From Methanobacteriota archaeon (GTDB lineage Archaea; Halobacteriota; Methanosarcinia; Methanosarcinales; Methanoperedenaceae), in assembly GCA_018900975.1 (NCBI GenBank), contig JAHIFK010000026.1, positions 1 through 19,729 on the forward strand: DNA of 19,729 nucleotides, in the 5' to 3' direction. The translations under genes and the position numbers were made by a program. This document shows, piece after piece, positions 6,926 through 14,855 of this stretch (position 1 is the first letter of the stretch; each line of letters begins with the position of its first letter). The notes under the pieces were generated by a model. The model was not told the DNA's origin. It searched no databases and saw nothing but the letters and a program-made list of their open reading frames with translations.

Positions 6926-8050
6926 TCATGAAGGCCTACAACATGCCTTCATAAACCTCTCCTTGATTTCCGTTGCTGAAAGCGGTATCTCCCTGCAAAT
7001 GGAATTTACTGGTTTAACTATAACGTGAATGAAAGCAGTCATGCGCATCAAAGCGATCTTTAACTCCTCGCTTGTATGCGCTTTTTGTGTATCGTTTATC
7101 CCGCTTGCCTTTGCCAGGAGTTCAAGGTCTATCTGACTGTTCGTGCATGTCAACTGGTTCCCTGTTGAACCGCATGCCGCATTATCGATTGCCAGAACTG
7201 TCAGGTTCCCCGGACAGTAAGCCCCTATGGATGCCAGGGTGTTCGGGTTCATAAGAATGCTCCCGTCCCCGTCGATGACGTACACATGCCTCTCCTGCGT
7301 AAGTGCAAGCCCAAGCCCGATTGACGAAACAAGTCCCATTGACCCGGTCATATAGAAATTAAGTTCCCTGTCCTTTATCTCATGAAGCTCTTTTGAAGGT
7401 ATTCCGAGGTTAGATACAATGATGTCGTCACCCACAACAGAAGCAAGAGTCTCAATCGCTTGAAAACGTGTCATTTCAGGCTTTCTTATTTCTGATCTTA
7501 ACTCGATCTGGGAGAGCCTTGGTGTTATCTCACACGGGACTGGATTCTCGCAGGATGAGCCTTCCCATACTGCCGGAGAGATCAAAACAACATGAGGACG
7601 GGCATTATCGAAAGAATCCTTTATCGCAAGATCAATTTTATCGATCTCATCTTTCGCTTCAACCAGTGTGAACTCTATGCCGGCTGCATCCAGTAATGCG
7701 GGCAGCTTTTTCCCGAACTGCCACTGCGCCTCTATCGCCTCCTTATGAACGCCTCGCCAGCTTGCAAGCACAGGAAGCGGAATGCCGTAGGTGAGGTTCA
7801 GGGATTCAAGCGCATTTATCATATTGCCTAGGCCTGTGCTCTGGATGACCATGACGGGTCGTTCGCCTCCGAGATAAAGACCTGCGCATATCCCCACGCC
7901 GTTCTCTTCTCTTGTCAGTGGTATGGTCATAAAGTTTTTTTCTATCTGGGGAAGCAGTGCTTTTATCCTGTCGCACGGCAGCGTGGCAGCAAAATCTATC
8001 CTGTTTTTCTTAAGAATTTCAATTACCCTGAGTTCCGGTATTTCCTTCAA
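6926..8050 (-). CDS. comDE: Sulfopyruvate decarboxylase, fused alpha and beta (ComDE)
   Basis: This 374-residue thiamine-diphosphate enzyme converts sulfopyruvate to sulfoacetaldehyde plus CO2 in cytoplasmic coenzyme M synthesis. The ComD half (about 1-165) has the cofactor-activating glutamate region REENGVGICAGLYLGG (E48/E49). The ComE half (about 190-360) has the ThDP-Mg motif GDGS (261-264) ending at N290. Methanococci use two separate subunits; Methanosarcinales have this fusion, and the length fits it. The start is TTG 8050, overlapping the cysteate synthase stop as TTGA and preceded by AGGTA, so the genes are translationally coupled. The aminotransferase that should act between the two enzymes (cysteate to sulfopyruvate) is not in this window. 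The frame looks intact. Confidence 0.93.
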   Translation of the reverse strand: MKEIPELRVIEILKKNRIDFAATLPCDRIKALLPQIEKNFMTIPLTREENGVGICAGLYLGGERPVMVIQSTGLGNMINALESLNLTYGIPLPVLASWRGVHKEAIEAQWQFGKKLPALLDAAGIEFTLVEAKDEIDKIDLAIKDSFDNARPHVVLISPAVWEGSSCENPVPCEITPRLSQIELRSEIRKPEMTRFQAIETLASVVGDDIIVSNLGIPSKELHEIKDRELNFYMTGSMGLVSSIGLGLALTQERHVYVIDGDGSILMNPNTLASIGAYCPGNLTVLAIDNAACGSTGNQLTCTNSQIDLELLAKASGINDTQKAHTSEELKIALMRMTAFIHVIVKPVNSICREIPLSATEIKERFMKACCRPS

Positions 8051-9375
8051 GCCAGTACCTTTCTTTTAATTATCTCTTCAAGCGGGACGTTCGCATTTTC
8101 AGCGATCGATTCAGGCTCGATTTTCGACAGGGTATGATCCTGTTCAAGGCGCTTCACTCCTCCGCCAGTGATATTTAACAGGATATGGTCTTCTGAATCA
8201 ACTTTATGTTCATTCACCGCTTCGATGAGCGACGCAACAGCAACTCCCGCGGGTGCAAATATATCGATCCCTTCGTACCGTTCGAACAACTGCTGAGCTT
8301 TTTTCGCTTCGTTATTGGAAATCCCGTACATCGTACCCTTTGTTGAGCTAAGCGCGTCATAGACGCCGCCTGCTACTGAATATGGCGGCTCCCTGTTGGA
8401 AAGGATATCGGCATACATCTCGTGTATGAGTTTTTTCGGGTCAGGCATATCAATGTCCTTGATTATTTCGCGCCGTCCTGCTTTCCATGCATTGTACATT
8501 GGAGCGAACGGCAGGTTCTGGGAAAGATGAAGTTGCGGCAGTCCACCAGGGAACCTTCCGTCCTCGCGAAGCCGAAGCGCTGCTTCCCACGCTGCTATAC
8601 CGCCAGTCCCGCTCCCTATGGCCTGGAAATAATGGTCAGGCATCCGTTTCATGGTTACCGCAGCATCCAGCATCACCGTCCCCATACCATCCCTTCGCGC
8701 CACGTTCCTTGCGCCGCCTTCTGCCTGCATGCCAGGCAGCGCTGCTATCCTGTCTGCAAGATGTATCGAGTCAGTATAATCGCAGTTTTTACCCATTTGT
8801 ATAATATGGATGGAATCCGTGGGTTTTTCGGGCAGCCACATCCTTAACATCCCGCTTGAAGGCACCACTATATACACTTCCTGGCCTGTCATCGCTGAAA
8901 CATGGGAAAAAGCGCGCGCGGTATTTCCCGCTGATGCAAGGACCAGTGACCGGTTTTTGCCTGTGGTTTTCTGGACTGTGGGAAAAGCCTCAAGTTCCTT
9001 GAAACTGCACGTCTTTATATACGCGCCTTTTTCAGGCCAGTAGCCGTTGAAAGATATGTACAGGTTGTTAAGTCCCAGTTCTGCTGCAAGTTCAGTGCTC
9101 CTGTATGTTACCGGACCTGATTCCGTGGTCATTATTTCGTGTATCGGAAGCCAATCGTGGAACTTCCCCATCCCTGGAACGTCCTTTAATATCAGTTGCT
9201 TATTCCTGTAATTTGCACGCAGGAGTGCGCCATCGTTGGAGCATTTCAATCTGTCTTCAGTAAAAACACTTGAACATCCAGCGCATACAAGGTCATATTT
9301 TGGATCCCATGTATGAAGAATAGTATTTGTTCCGGATGATATTGTTTTCAAGTATGTCATGATAAATTGTTTCAT
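8047..9375 (-). CDS. Cysteate synthase (threonine synthase-like, PLP)
   Basis: This 442-residue fold-type II PLP enzyme makes L-cysteate from phosphoserine and sulfite, the first committed step to coenzyme M in Methanosarcinales and Methanomicrobiales. It resembles Methanosarcina cysteate synthase throughout: an N-terminal Cys4-like part (CAGC, then LKCSND), FNGYWPEKGAYIKTCSFKE with the PLP lysine expected at this KTCSFKE segment, LASAGNTARAF, GGARNVARRDGMGTVMLD, AIGSGTGGIAAWEA, and the C-terminal LLNITGGGVKRL phosphate loop. Relative to the Methanosarcina enzyme, about 25 extra residues precede the first cysteine pair. No later ATG is available, so ATG 9375 or 9360 (or TTG 9351) must start it, and no Shine-Dalgarno is visible before them. 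It forms an operon with comDE. Confidence 0.93.
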   Translation of the reverse strand: MKQFIMTYLKTISSGTNTILHTWDPKYDLVCAGCSSVFTEDRLKCSNDGALLRANYRNKQLILKDVPGMGKFHDWLPIHEIMTTESGPVTYRSTELAAELGLNNLYISFNGYWPEKGAYIKTCSFKELEAFPTVQKTTGKNRSLVLASAGNTARAFSHVSAMTGQEVYIVVPSSGMLRMWLPEKPTDSIHIIQMGKNCDYTDSIHLADRIAALPGMQAEGGARNVARRDGMGTVMLDAAVTMKRMPDHYFQAIGSGTGGIAAWEAALRLREDGRFPGGLPQLHLSQNLPFAPMYNAWKAGRREIIKDIDMPDPKKLIHEMYADILSNREPPYSVAGGVYDALSSTKGTMYGISNNEAKKAQQLFERYEGIDIFAPAGVAVASLIEAVNEHKVDSEDHILLNITGGGVKRLEQDHTLSKIEPESIAENANVPLEEIIKRKVLA

Positions 9376-9512
9376 TCAGGAGGGTATATATGTTTTTCCT
9401 TTGAAGACAGTTTTTCTTCCAGATTGGGACACTAAATCAATATTAATATACATTTGTCCTCAATGATGTTAATAAAGCATCTTTCGTTAAACAAAATAAA
9501 TTTAATTGATTA

Positions 9513-10439
9513 TTATATTATGAAAATAAACGATGCCAATATAGCTATTCCAATAAATTCCCCGTCGACCAGTAAATCCAGCGACTTGCCTATCTTTTTT
9601 TCTTCCTTACAAAAATGCAGTATATACCAATAACCATATACAATCGTTAAAATCAAAACAAAGAGATATCTATAGAAAAATTTAAAGGAAATGATAATCC
9701 AGAGAATGAGGGTTGAGTTCATAAAGAGTAAAAGATGTTTTGTTTTATTTACTCCAAGAAATACAGGTATTGTTCTAATTCCACTCACCCTATCGCTATT
9801 TATATCACGGACATCAAAAAGAACTGTATTAATAAATAATTTTATGAAAACAAAAATAAAAATCAAAGATATTATGATAAAATCACTAGTATGAATGGTT
9901 AATGGAATAAAAGTTCCTATCACGGCCCAGGACAGGGCAACTGATATACTTTTTATGCAAATGATATCTTTTAATCTAAAATTTGCTATTTTAATGCTAT
10001 AAATAAAACCTATAAAGAAAGGAAATAAGATAATAACAATAGCAGAAAATGTATGTAAAAACGATAAGTAGATGGCAGCAATTGAAGATACTATCATCGC
10101 AAAAATTAAATAATGCCTATATTTTCCAATAAATTCTGTCCTATCCAGCATATTTATCGAATCTTCTTTAGTATCTGATAATTTATTGAGGTTATACACA
10201 CTAAATGTAATAAAAAAGGAAGCAAGAAGCAATTCAAAATCAACGCTTGTATCATAAAGCAAGAAAGAAAAAAAAGGTAATGAAAACCCTGTTAATGCAA
10301 TGAAAATGGAACTTATTGTCAGGAAAGATAGTGTTTTACCCAAAGAAAGGCTGATATCATTAAGAAGAGTTTCTTCTTTATAAAACAACCCTCTGTGACA
10401 ATTTGACATAATGCTCAAAAAACTCTTTCCCCCATGCAA
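9513..10439 (-). CDS. UbiA-family prenyltransferase (membrane)
   Basis: Up to 308 residues with about eight hydrophobic helices. The two aspartate-rich UbiA motifs are present: NKLSDTKED (N85, D89, D93) and DVRDINSD, followed by GIRTIPVFLG. UbiA enzymes transfer isoprenyl chains from prenyl diphosphates to a lipid or aromatic acceptor in the membrane. The acceptor here is unknown; geranylgeranyl-glyceryl phosphate and quinone or heme-type acceptors are possibilities. ATG 10439 overlaps the upstream regulator by 62 bases. ATG 10409 or TTG 10388 are alternatives with shorter overlap and fit the family start better. The gene is strikingly AT-rich compared with cysteate synthase and marker 11, hinting at a different origin or relaxed codon selection. 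Confidence 0.85.
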   Translation of the reverse strand: MHGGKSFLSIMSNCHRGLFYKEETLLNDISLSLGKTLSFLTISSIFIALTGFSLPFFSFLLYDTSVDFELLLASFFITFSVYNLNKLSDTKEDSINMLDRTEFIGKYRHYLIFAMIVSSIAAIYLSFLHTFSAIVIILFPFFIGFIYSIKIANFRLKDIICIKSISVALSWAVIGTFIPLTIHTSDFIIISLIFIFVFIKLFINTVLFDVRDINSDRVSGIRTIPVFLGVNKTKHLLLFMNSTLILWIIISFKFFYRYLFVLILTIVYGYWYILHFCKEEKKIGKSLDLLVDGEFIGIAILASFIFII

Positions 10440-11175
10440 TTGCTTCCTTGTTGTAACTTATTAGATCGTTACTATAATCATACGTCCCATCCATACGAAA
10501 TAATCCAAGAGATAAGAAATAATCAGTAACTGTAATAGCTACTTTCATATTTTTTTCCATTAAGAACAAATTAAAATTTGATATATCCTTGGTGATAAAT
10601 TTTTTTAAAATAGTTGTATCTATCTTCTCCAACACTTCTTCGGTTAACACAAGCCGAATATTAACGTTTTTATTTAATAATTCTTCAAATAGAGATAGAA
10701 ATTCTGGAACGCATATGGAAGAGACCCCATTTATCTCTTTAGCATTTTTCAACAAATTAATGAAATTTGAATGTACTTTGAAAATTTCAGTTTCAGTATC
10801 TGTGACCACTGCAGAATCTTTCAACCACTCGATCTTTTTGATCAAATGCTCAGGAATTCCGCTCATGTCATGCTCAAGCCAGAATCTTTCATGCTTTTTT
10901 AAAACCTCCGCTGCATTGCAAAAATCCAGCAGCTTTACAGCCATAATACTGCCAATATTTGTAAGTAAGTAATTTCTATTCTTATCTTGAAACACAAGTT
11001 TGCTCTTTTCAAGCTCTCTTAAACCATGTAAGGCTGTTGTTGAGCTTATTTTTAGACAATCCCGCAACTCTCTCAGCGATTTTCGATTGTTATGCATACA
11101 TAAAATGATATTCCTTCGCAGATCAGAACATACAACAATACGATGAATATCTTTATTTTCAATTTTTTTGTTCAT
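10378..11175 (-). CDS. Winged-helix regulator with FilR1 (DUF1724) domain
   Basis: This 265-residue protein has an N-terminal winged helix (about 12-75: RRNIILCMHNNRKSLREL, then TTALHGLRELEKSKLV). A middle domain (about 125-250) resembles the methanogenesis regulatory protein FilR1 middle domain (PF08350), with ...VSSICVPEFLSLFEELL, NVNIRLVLTEEVL and FRMDGTYDYSNDL. This family is widespread in Methanosarcinales and its ligands are mostly unknown. It overlaps the UbiA gene in an operon and probably controls it or the divergent gene at 11374 (inference). Start ATG 11175 has no strong Shine-Dalgarno. Complete. Confidence 0.82.
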   Translation of the reverse strand: MNKKIENKDIHRIVVCSDLRRNIILCMHNNRKSLRELRDCLKISSTTALHGLRELEKSKLVFQDKNRNYLLTNIGSIMAVKLLDFCNAAEVLKKHERFWLEHDMSGIPEHLIKKIEWLKDSAVVTDTETEIFKVHSNFINLLKNAKEINGVSSICVPEFLSLFEELLNKNVNIRLVLTEEVLEKIDTTILKKFITKDISNFNLFLMEKNMKVAITVTDYFLSLGLFRMDGTYDYSNDLISYNKEAIAWGKEFFEHYVKLSQRVVL

Positions 11176-11373
11176 TTCAACTCACTCATTTTCTCTTTAC
11201 TGATGGCGAATGAATTATTATTATTCCCCCAATGTATATGCACATATATGTCCACTTCTATGTGCTCATTCGATGTTCTAATAGTTAACGTGATGAACTA
11301 TTGCTCAACTTAAGCAATATAGATTAATTTCGGAAACTATATATCATGCTAAATCTAAATTATATTTGGGGAT
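11176..11373. promoter_or_regulatory. Divergent promoter region with ACATATATGT palindrome
   Basis: A 198-base AT-rich spacer lies between divergent genes. A perfect palindrome ACATATATGT (11242-11251) sits about 70 bases before the regulator start. ACTATATATC (11336-11345) is a TATA-like box about 30 bases before ATG 11374 on the plus strand. The palindrome could be the binding site of the adjacent winged-helix protein (inference). Confidence 0.4.
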
Positions 11374-12099
11374 ATGTTGATTAAATCAACTGGTATTATG
11401 GATGAAAATTTCTCACTTGGTATTAAAGAATTAGATGCTTATATCGGGCGCATAAAAAAAGGTTCGAATATCCTGTTGATGGGTCATCCTATGGGTGGAA
11501 AAGAGATAATTCTTCATAATATTATGTATCATGGTGCTGCAATAAATAATAACGCGGTGATATCTGTAACTACCAGACAATCTGCGAACAACATCATTGA
11601 ATGGTTCAAAGAGAGCAATCTCATCCTTCCCATGTCAAGGATCGGAATAGTGGACTGTGTCACAAAAACACTTGGCAGCGATACGATCGAAAACGGAAGT
11701 ATCAAGATCGCAAGCAGCCCGGGCGATCTGACCAGTATTGGTGTAAGAATCAGTGAGTTCTCTGAAGAGTTCTATATGAAAAAGAACATCAAGAATCACC
11801 AGCTTCATATTAATTCATTATCAACCATTTTGATGTATTCTAATACCCAGATTGTATTCAGATTCCTGCATGTGTTCACGAGGCGTATAAAAGAAACAGG
11901 AGCTATTGGAATATATGATATTGACAGCGGTATGCATGATGAACAGACAATTGCAACATTAAAACAACTGTGTGACGGTTTGATAGAGGTCAAATACGAA
12001 AACGATCGAAATTTCATAAGAATCGTCGGTTTCTCCGCTTTGCCCTCACCATGGTTTGAATATGAGATTGAAAAAGAAAGAATAAAAATAGTCAAATAA
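11374..12099 (+). CDS. RecA/KaiC-like (RAD55-type) protein, degenerate Walker motifs
   Basis: This 241-residue protein has the outline of archaeal single-domain KaiC/RAD55 ATPases: SLGIKELDAYIGRIKKGSNI at the start, a P-loop, then a strand LHINSLSTILMY where Walker B is expected. Both catalytic motifs are altered. The P-loop reads GHPMGGKE with glutamate in place of Ser/Thr, and the Walker B aspartate is asparagine (INSLS). It therefore probably does not hydrolyse ATP efficiently; related proteins in archaea act in signalling, so a regulatory or scaffold role is likely (inference). ATG 11374 sits only a few bases after TGGGGAT; ATG 11398 (MDENFSLGI) is a plausible alternative with better spacing. 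It is divergent from the FilR1 regulator. Confidence 0.72.
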   Translation: MLIKSTGIMDENFSLGIKELDAYIGRIKKGSNILLMGHPMGGKEIILHNIMYHGAAINNNAVISVTTRQSANNIIEWFKESNLILPMSRIGIVDCVTKTLGSDTIENGSIKIASSPGDLTSIGVRISEFSEEFYMKKNIKNHQLHINSLSTILMYSNTQIVFRFLHVFTRRIKETGAIGIYDIDSGMHDEQTIATLKQLCDGLIEVKYENDRNFIRIVGFSALPSPWFEYEIEKERIKIVK

Positions 12100-12220
12100 G
12101 TAATATATTGCTTGATTTGAGCTATTTTGCTATATTTTTATAACAAAAGGTTAATATTAGATGATGTTGTAAAAAAGTGTTCGTTCTAAGAATTACTGTA
12201 AGTAGGAGGGATATTGAAAA

Positions 12221-12400
12221 ATGTATATGCAGAAGAAAAGATGTAATGGGAACAATATCGAAAAAAAGAAAATAGTTGTAGAGTGGAAATATGGATGCGT
12301 AAAAGGATTCGGATCAACCGAAGAAGCGGAGCGATTCATCAATCAGGTCTGCAAGAAGACCGCCCCGGACTTGGAATATTCTGTCTCCTTTTTAAATTAA
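12221..12400 (+). CDS. Small hypothetical protein, 59 residues
   Basis: I do not recognise this protein. The frame runs ATG 12221 to TAA 12398-12400, with a strong Shine-Dalgarno AGGAGGG (12204-12210) 10 bases upstream. The product is basic at the N-terminus (MQKKRC, then IEKKKIVVEWKYG) and then reads like a compact alpha/beta fold: a VVEWKYGCVKGF strand pair, a helix STEEAERFINQVCKK, and a final strand LEYSVSFLN. It has three cysteines and no signal or membrane segment. It stands 121 bases after the RAD55-like gene and converges with the IorA-like gene, so it may be co-transcribed with the former or alone. Confidence 0.55.
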   Translation: MYMQKKRCNGNNIEKKKIVVEWKYGCVKGFGSTEEAERFINQVCKKTAPDLEYSVSFLN

Positions 12401-12465
12401 ATGAAGAAATCAATTCTTTATTTGTACAGATATCCGATCACAAGTATTTGTTCAGGCGGCCAATT

Positions 12466-13923
12466 TCAATATTTCGGGCATTTTGCACGCGCAAGAATTA
12501 CTGAAATACCCTTATTTGCAAGCTTCTTTTTAAGGATTTTTTTTATATCGGTATTCGCATGCAGGTCAATTATCTCTGTGTCCCTGATGTAAGAACTTAC
12601 AAGCCCTGTAAGGTCGGGTACACTCTGCCCTCCTGTCATGGCAGCCACCTCGTTTTGCAGTACTATTACCACAAGTTCATGATTATTGTGGACTGCATTG
12701 ATAAGTCCCGCGACCCCTGAATGAGCAAGCCCGAAATCCCCCACTATCGCAATGCCTTTCCTGTTGAAGCCGCATGCTGTACTCACAGATGAGCCAAGTG
12801 CGAAAGCCGCGTCAAGAAGTGACATTGGGGGCGCAGATGTAAGTATGGAACATCCCAGGTCACCGGCGACGGGAACACCAAGCTCTTTTACAGCATTGTA
12901 TAGAGGCAGGTAGGGACAATCTTCGCATACCGGACGCATGCCCCTTTCTGCTATCGCTTGCGGCGTAATAGTACGTTCAATGGTATCCTCATCGAAATTC
13001 TCAATAGCCTTCAATATACCGCTCACTTCGACAAGGCCATAAGGCATATGCCCCGTGATTTTTCCGAGAACTTGATCTGGGAGCTGTCTTTCGATAAAGG
13101 TTTCAGTCTCTTCAATGACCAGGACGCGTTCATGCTCATTTATGAAACGGTTGATAAGAGCAATTGGGAGGGGATTGACTACACCAAGAGAAAGATGGGA
13201 AACATTTTCCGGGATAACTGATTCGACAAGCGATGATGGAAAACCCGAAGATATTATCGCGTTTTTCCCTCTCTTTTTATAATAATTAAGCGCGCAGCCT
13301 TCTGCATAACTGCACATTTTCGGGTAGGACTCTTTATGAAAACGCTGGTGCTTGCCAAGCATGGTAAGATGCCATATTTTCTTATCAAAGGATACAGATG
13401 TTGAGGATTTGCCTGTTCTTTCAATATTGCCACCGCTTTTCAGGAGCCTGTCCGTAAGCCTGATCATTACAGGGGCTCTTGTTTCTTCAGACAGCGAAAA
13501 ACCATCAGTGATGCTCTGGTAAAGCGACTGCGGAGTCGAAGGGTCAAATACCGGAACTTCAGCTACTAGCCCGTAAAACCGTGAATCCTGCTCGTTCTGT
13601 GATTTCTGGATTCCCGGATCATCTCCTGCAAATATAATAACCCCTGCGCCTATCGTATGGGTTGTAGAACTTACAAGCGGGTCTGCAAGGATATTCATCC
13701 CCACATGTTTTGTGATAACTGCGCAACGCTTGCCGCTAATAGATGAACCGAACGCAAGCTCAAGAGCAACCTTCTCATTCACAGACCATTCATTTTTGAT
13801 CTTTCCTGCAAGGTTCTCCATCAGGTCGGTTATTGGAAAGCCGGGAACTCCTGTAACTATCTTAACATCACAATCCGAAAGTGCGTGAACAGCAGCTTCA
13901 AGACCGCTCCCTGACTTTTTCAC
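12466..13923 (-). CDS. IorA-like thiamine-diphosphate oxidoreductase lacking the ferredoxin domain
   Basis: This 485-residue protein matches the alpha subunit of indolepyruvate:ferredoxin oxidoreductase. It has an N-terminal pyrimidine-binding domain (TGVPGFPITDLMENL), a middle transketolase-C-like domain, CEDCPYLPLY (C333, C336) and a ThDP-Mg motif GDFGLAHSG (395-403) ending at N424, followed by AAMTGGQ. Classical IorA has about 600 residues and ends in a two-cluster ferredoxin domain; this one stops where that would begin, and no IorB gene is near. It may decarboxylate a 2-oxoacid using another electron carrier, or without oxidation (inference). GTG 13923 overlaps the marker 11 stop as GTGA, so the two are translationally coupled. 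Substrate unknown. Confidence 0.8.
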   Translation of the reverse strand: MKKSGSGLEAAVHALSDCDVKIVTGVPGFPITDLMENLAGKIKNEWSVNEKVALELAFGSSISGKRCAVITKHVGMNILADPLVSSTTHTIGAGVIIFAGDDPGIQKSQNEQDSRFYGLVAEVPVFDPSTPQSLYQSITDGFSLSEETRAPVMIRLTDRLLKSGGNIERTGKSSTSVSFDKKIWHLTMLGKHQRFHKESYPKMCSYAEGCALNYYKKRGKNAIISSGFPSSLVESVIPENVSHLSLGVVNPLPIALINRFINEHERVLVIEETETFIERQLPDQVLGKITGHMPYGLVEVSGILKAIENFDEDTIERTITPQAIAERGMRPVCEDCPYLPLYNAVKELGVPVAGDLGCSILTSAPPMSLLDAAFALGSSVSTACGFNRKGIAIVGDFGLAHSGVAGLINAVHNNHELVVIVLQNEVAAMTGGQSVPDLTGLVSSYIRDTEIIDLHANTDIKKILKKKLANKGISVILARAKCPKY

Positions 13924-14813
13924 AGTACCACCGATTCGTCATTCCTTGAGAACCAGGGGAGCGACGCTAGAGCGCCAATTATGCCTTTACCATCTATGCA
14001 TATCTCAACCCCGTGTTCTCTGCATGTTTTTAACGTCAGTTCCATCGTGATCATCCCGCTTCTGCACTGTCTGCTGTATTCCATAAGCGCTTCTGCATCG
14101 AAATCTGAGAGCGCCACCATACCAGTCTCATTGGACACGCTGTATTTTTCAAGCCCCCCTCTAATAGCTTCAAGCAGTTCTTTTTTTGCGCCGTCTGTGC
14201 ATGCAAATTCAAGCACCGTCGCCGTGCAATTCTGCGTTTTATCAGGCACAGGATAAAGCTGGACAAGCGTATGTGAAATATATTTGCTATCCTGGGAATC
14301 AACAGCAACTGCAATGTTATGTGCAAGCGTCCATGTTGCTCCCACCTCTTTTGAGTCGGTATTGTCAATTCCAACAAGGACACGCTCTCTTTTTGGGACA
14401 ACGATCGTACCGCTTGCTCTCTTGCCGCCTCCGGATTCAGACATCCGGCATCGCAGGACGCCGTCAGCATAAGCCCTGCACGTGGTCGCGCCAACGCCTC
14501 CTCCACCGAGGCCGCTGTACGTTATCTCTATCTCGTCACCGTTCACGACAACAGATTCAATACCCGCAGCAGCGACCGATGACTTCAGGTCAAGTGGGAT
14601 GCGTCCTGTCTTGACAAGGTAGCGCATCATGTCCCCCACAGCGCGTCCTTTTATCACGAGCGGGCTTTTGGAATAATGGTACAGCGCCCAGGCCGAGCCG
14701 CCGTAGCAGCTTGATCGTTCCATTATTTCAACATGTTCGTTCTTCCTGTCAGCTACTGCGTATATGCCTTTGTAAGTTATGTTATAAGGGTCAGATAATT
14801 CCATAATTTCCAT
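13920..14813 (-). CDS. Methanogenesis marker protein 11 (TiaS-like)
   Basis: This 297-residue protein resembles methanogenesis marker 11, a family confined to methanogens and relatives. It is related to TiaS, the tRNA(Ile2) agmatinylcytidine synthetase, through the motif GIDNTDS (148-154) followed by GATWTLAHNIA. A glycine-rich loop GLGGGGVGAT lies at 101-110, and the end has CIDGKGIIGALASLPW. Its reaction is unknown; TiaS kinship hints at a nucleotide- and amine-using ligase chemistry (inference). It is first in an operon with the IorA-like enzyme and divergent from the S16 protease. ATG 14813 or 14804 may start it. The length is normal and the frame intact. Confidence 0.82.
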   Translation of the reverse strand: MEIMELSDPYNITYKGIYAVADRKNEHVEIMERSSCYGGSAWALYHYSKSPLVIKGRAVGDMMRYLVKTGRIPLDLKSSVAAAGIESVVVNGDEIEITYSGLGGGGVGATTCRAYADGVLRCRMSESGGGKRASGTIVVPKRERVLVGIDNTDSKEVGATWTLAHNIAVAVDSQDSKYISHTLVQLYPVPDKTQNCTATVLEFACTDGAKKELLEAIRGGLEKYSVSNETGMVALSDFDAEALMEYSRQCRSGMITMELTLKTCREHGVEICIDGKGIIGALASLPWFSRNDESVVL

Positions 14814-14855
14814 TGGTTTTAAGTATTTACTCTAATATATGAGTATTGTGACTAA
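14814..14855. promoter_or_regulatory. 42-base divergent promoter with TACTC/GAGTA dyad
   Basis: The marker 11 operon and the S16 protease start only 42 bases apart. In the middle lies TACTC-TAATATAT-GAGTA (14828-14845), a perfect 5-base dyad around an AT core that could serve as TATA box in either direction. With so little space, at least one transcript must be nearly leaderless, and one factor could control both sides (inference). Confidence 0.5.

Noticed and set aside
8422..9043. Plus-strand frames antisense to cysteate synthase
   Set aside because: They mirror a strongly conserved enzyme on the other strand and have no recognisable features.
9378..9404. AGGAGG followed by ATG on the plus strand (9379-9392)
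   Set aside because: It opens only a four-codon frame before TGA and lies in the promoter of the minus-strand cysteate synthase.
12283..12592. Plus-strand frames overlapping the small protein and the IorA-like 3' end
   Set aside because: The 59-residue frame with its own Shine-Dalgarno explains this stretch better; the others run across the convergent gene.
12466..13923. Acetolactate synthase or ComDE-type decarboxylase
   Set aside because: The TGVPGFP start, CEDCPY and AAMTGGQ features match the IorA branch, not the decarboxylases.
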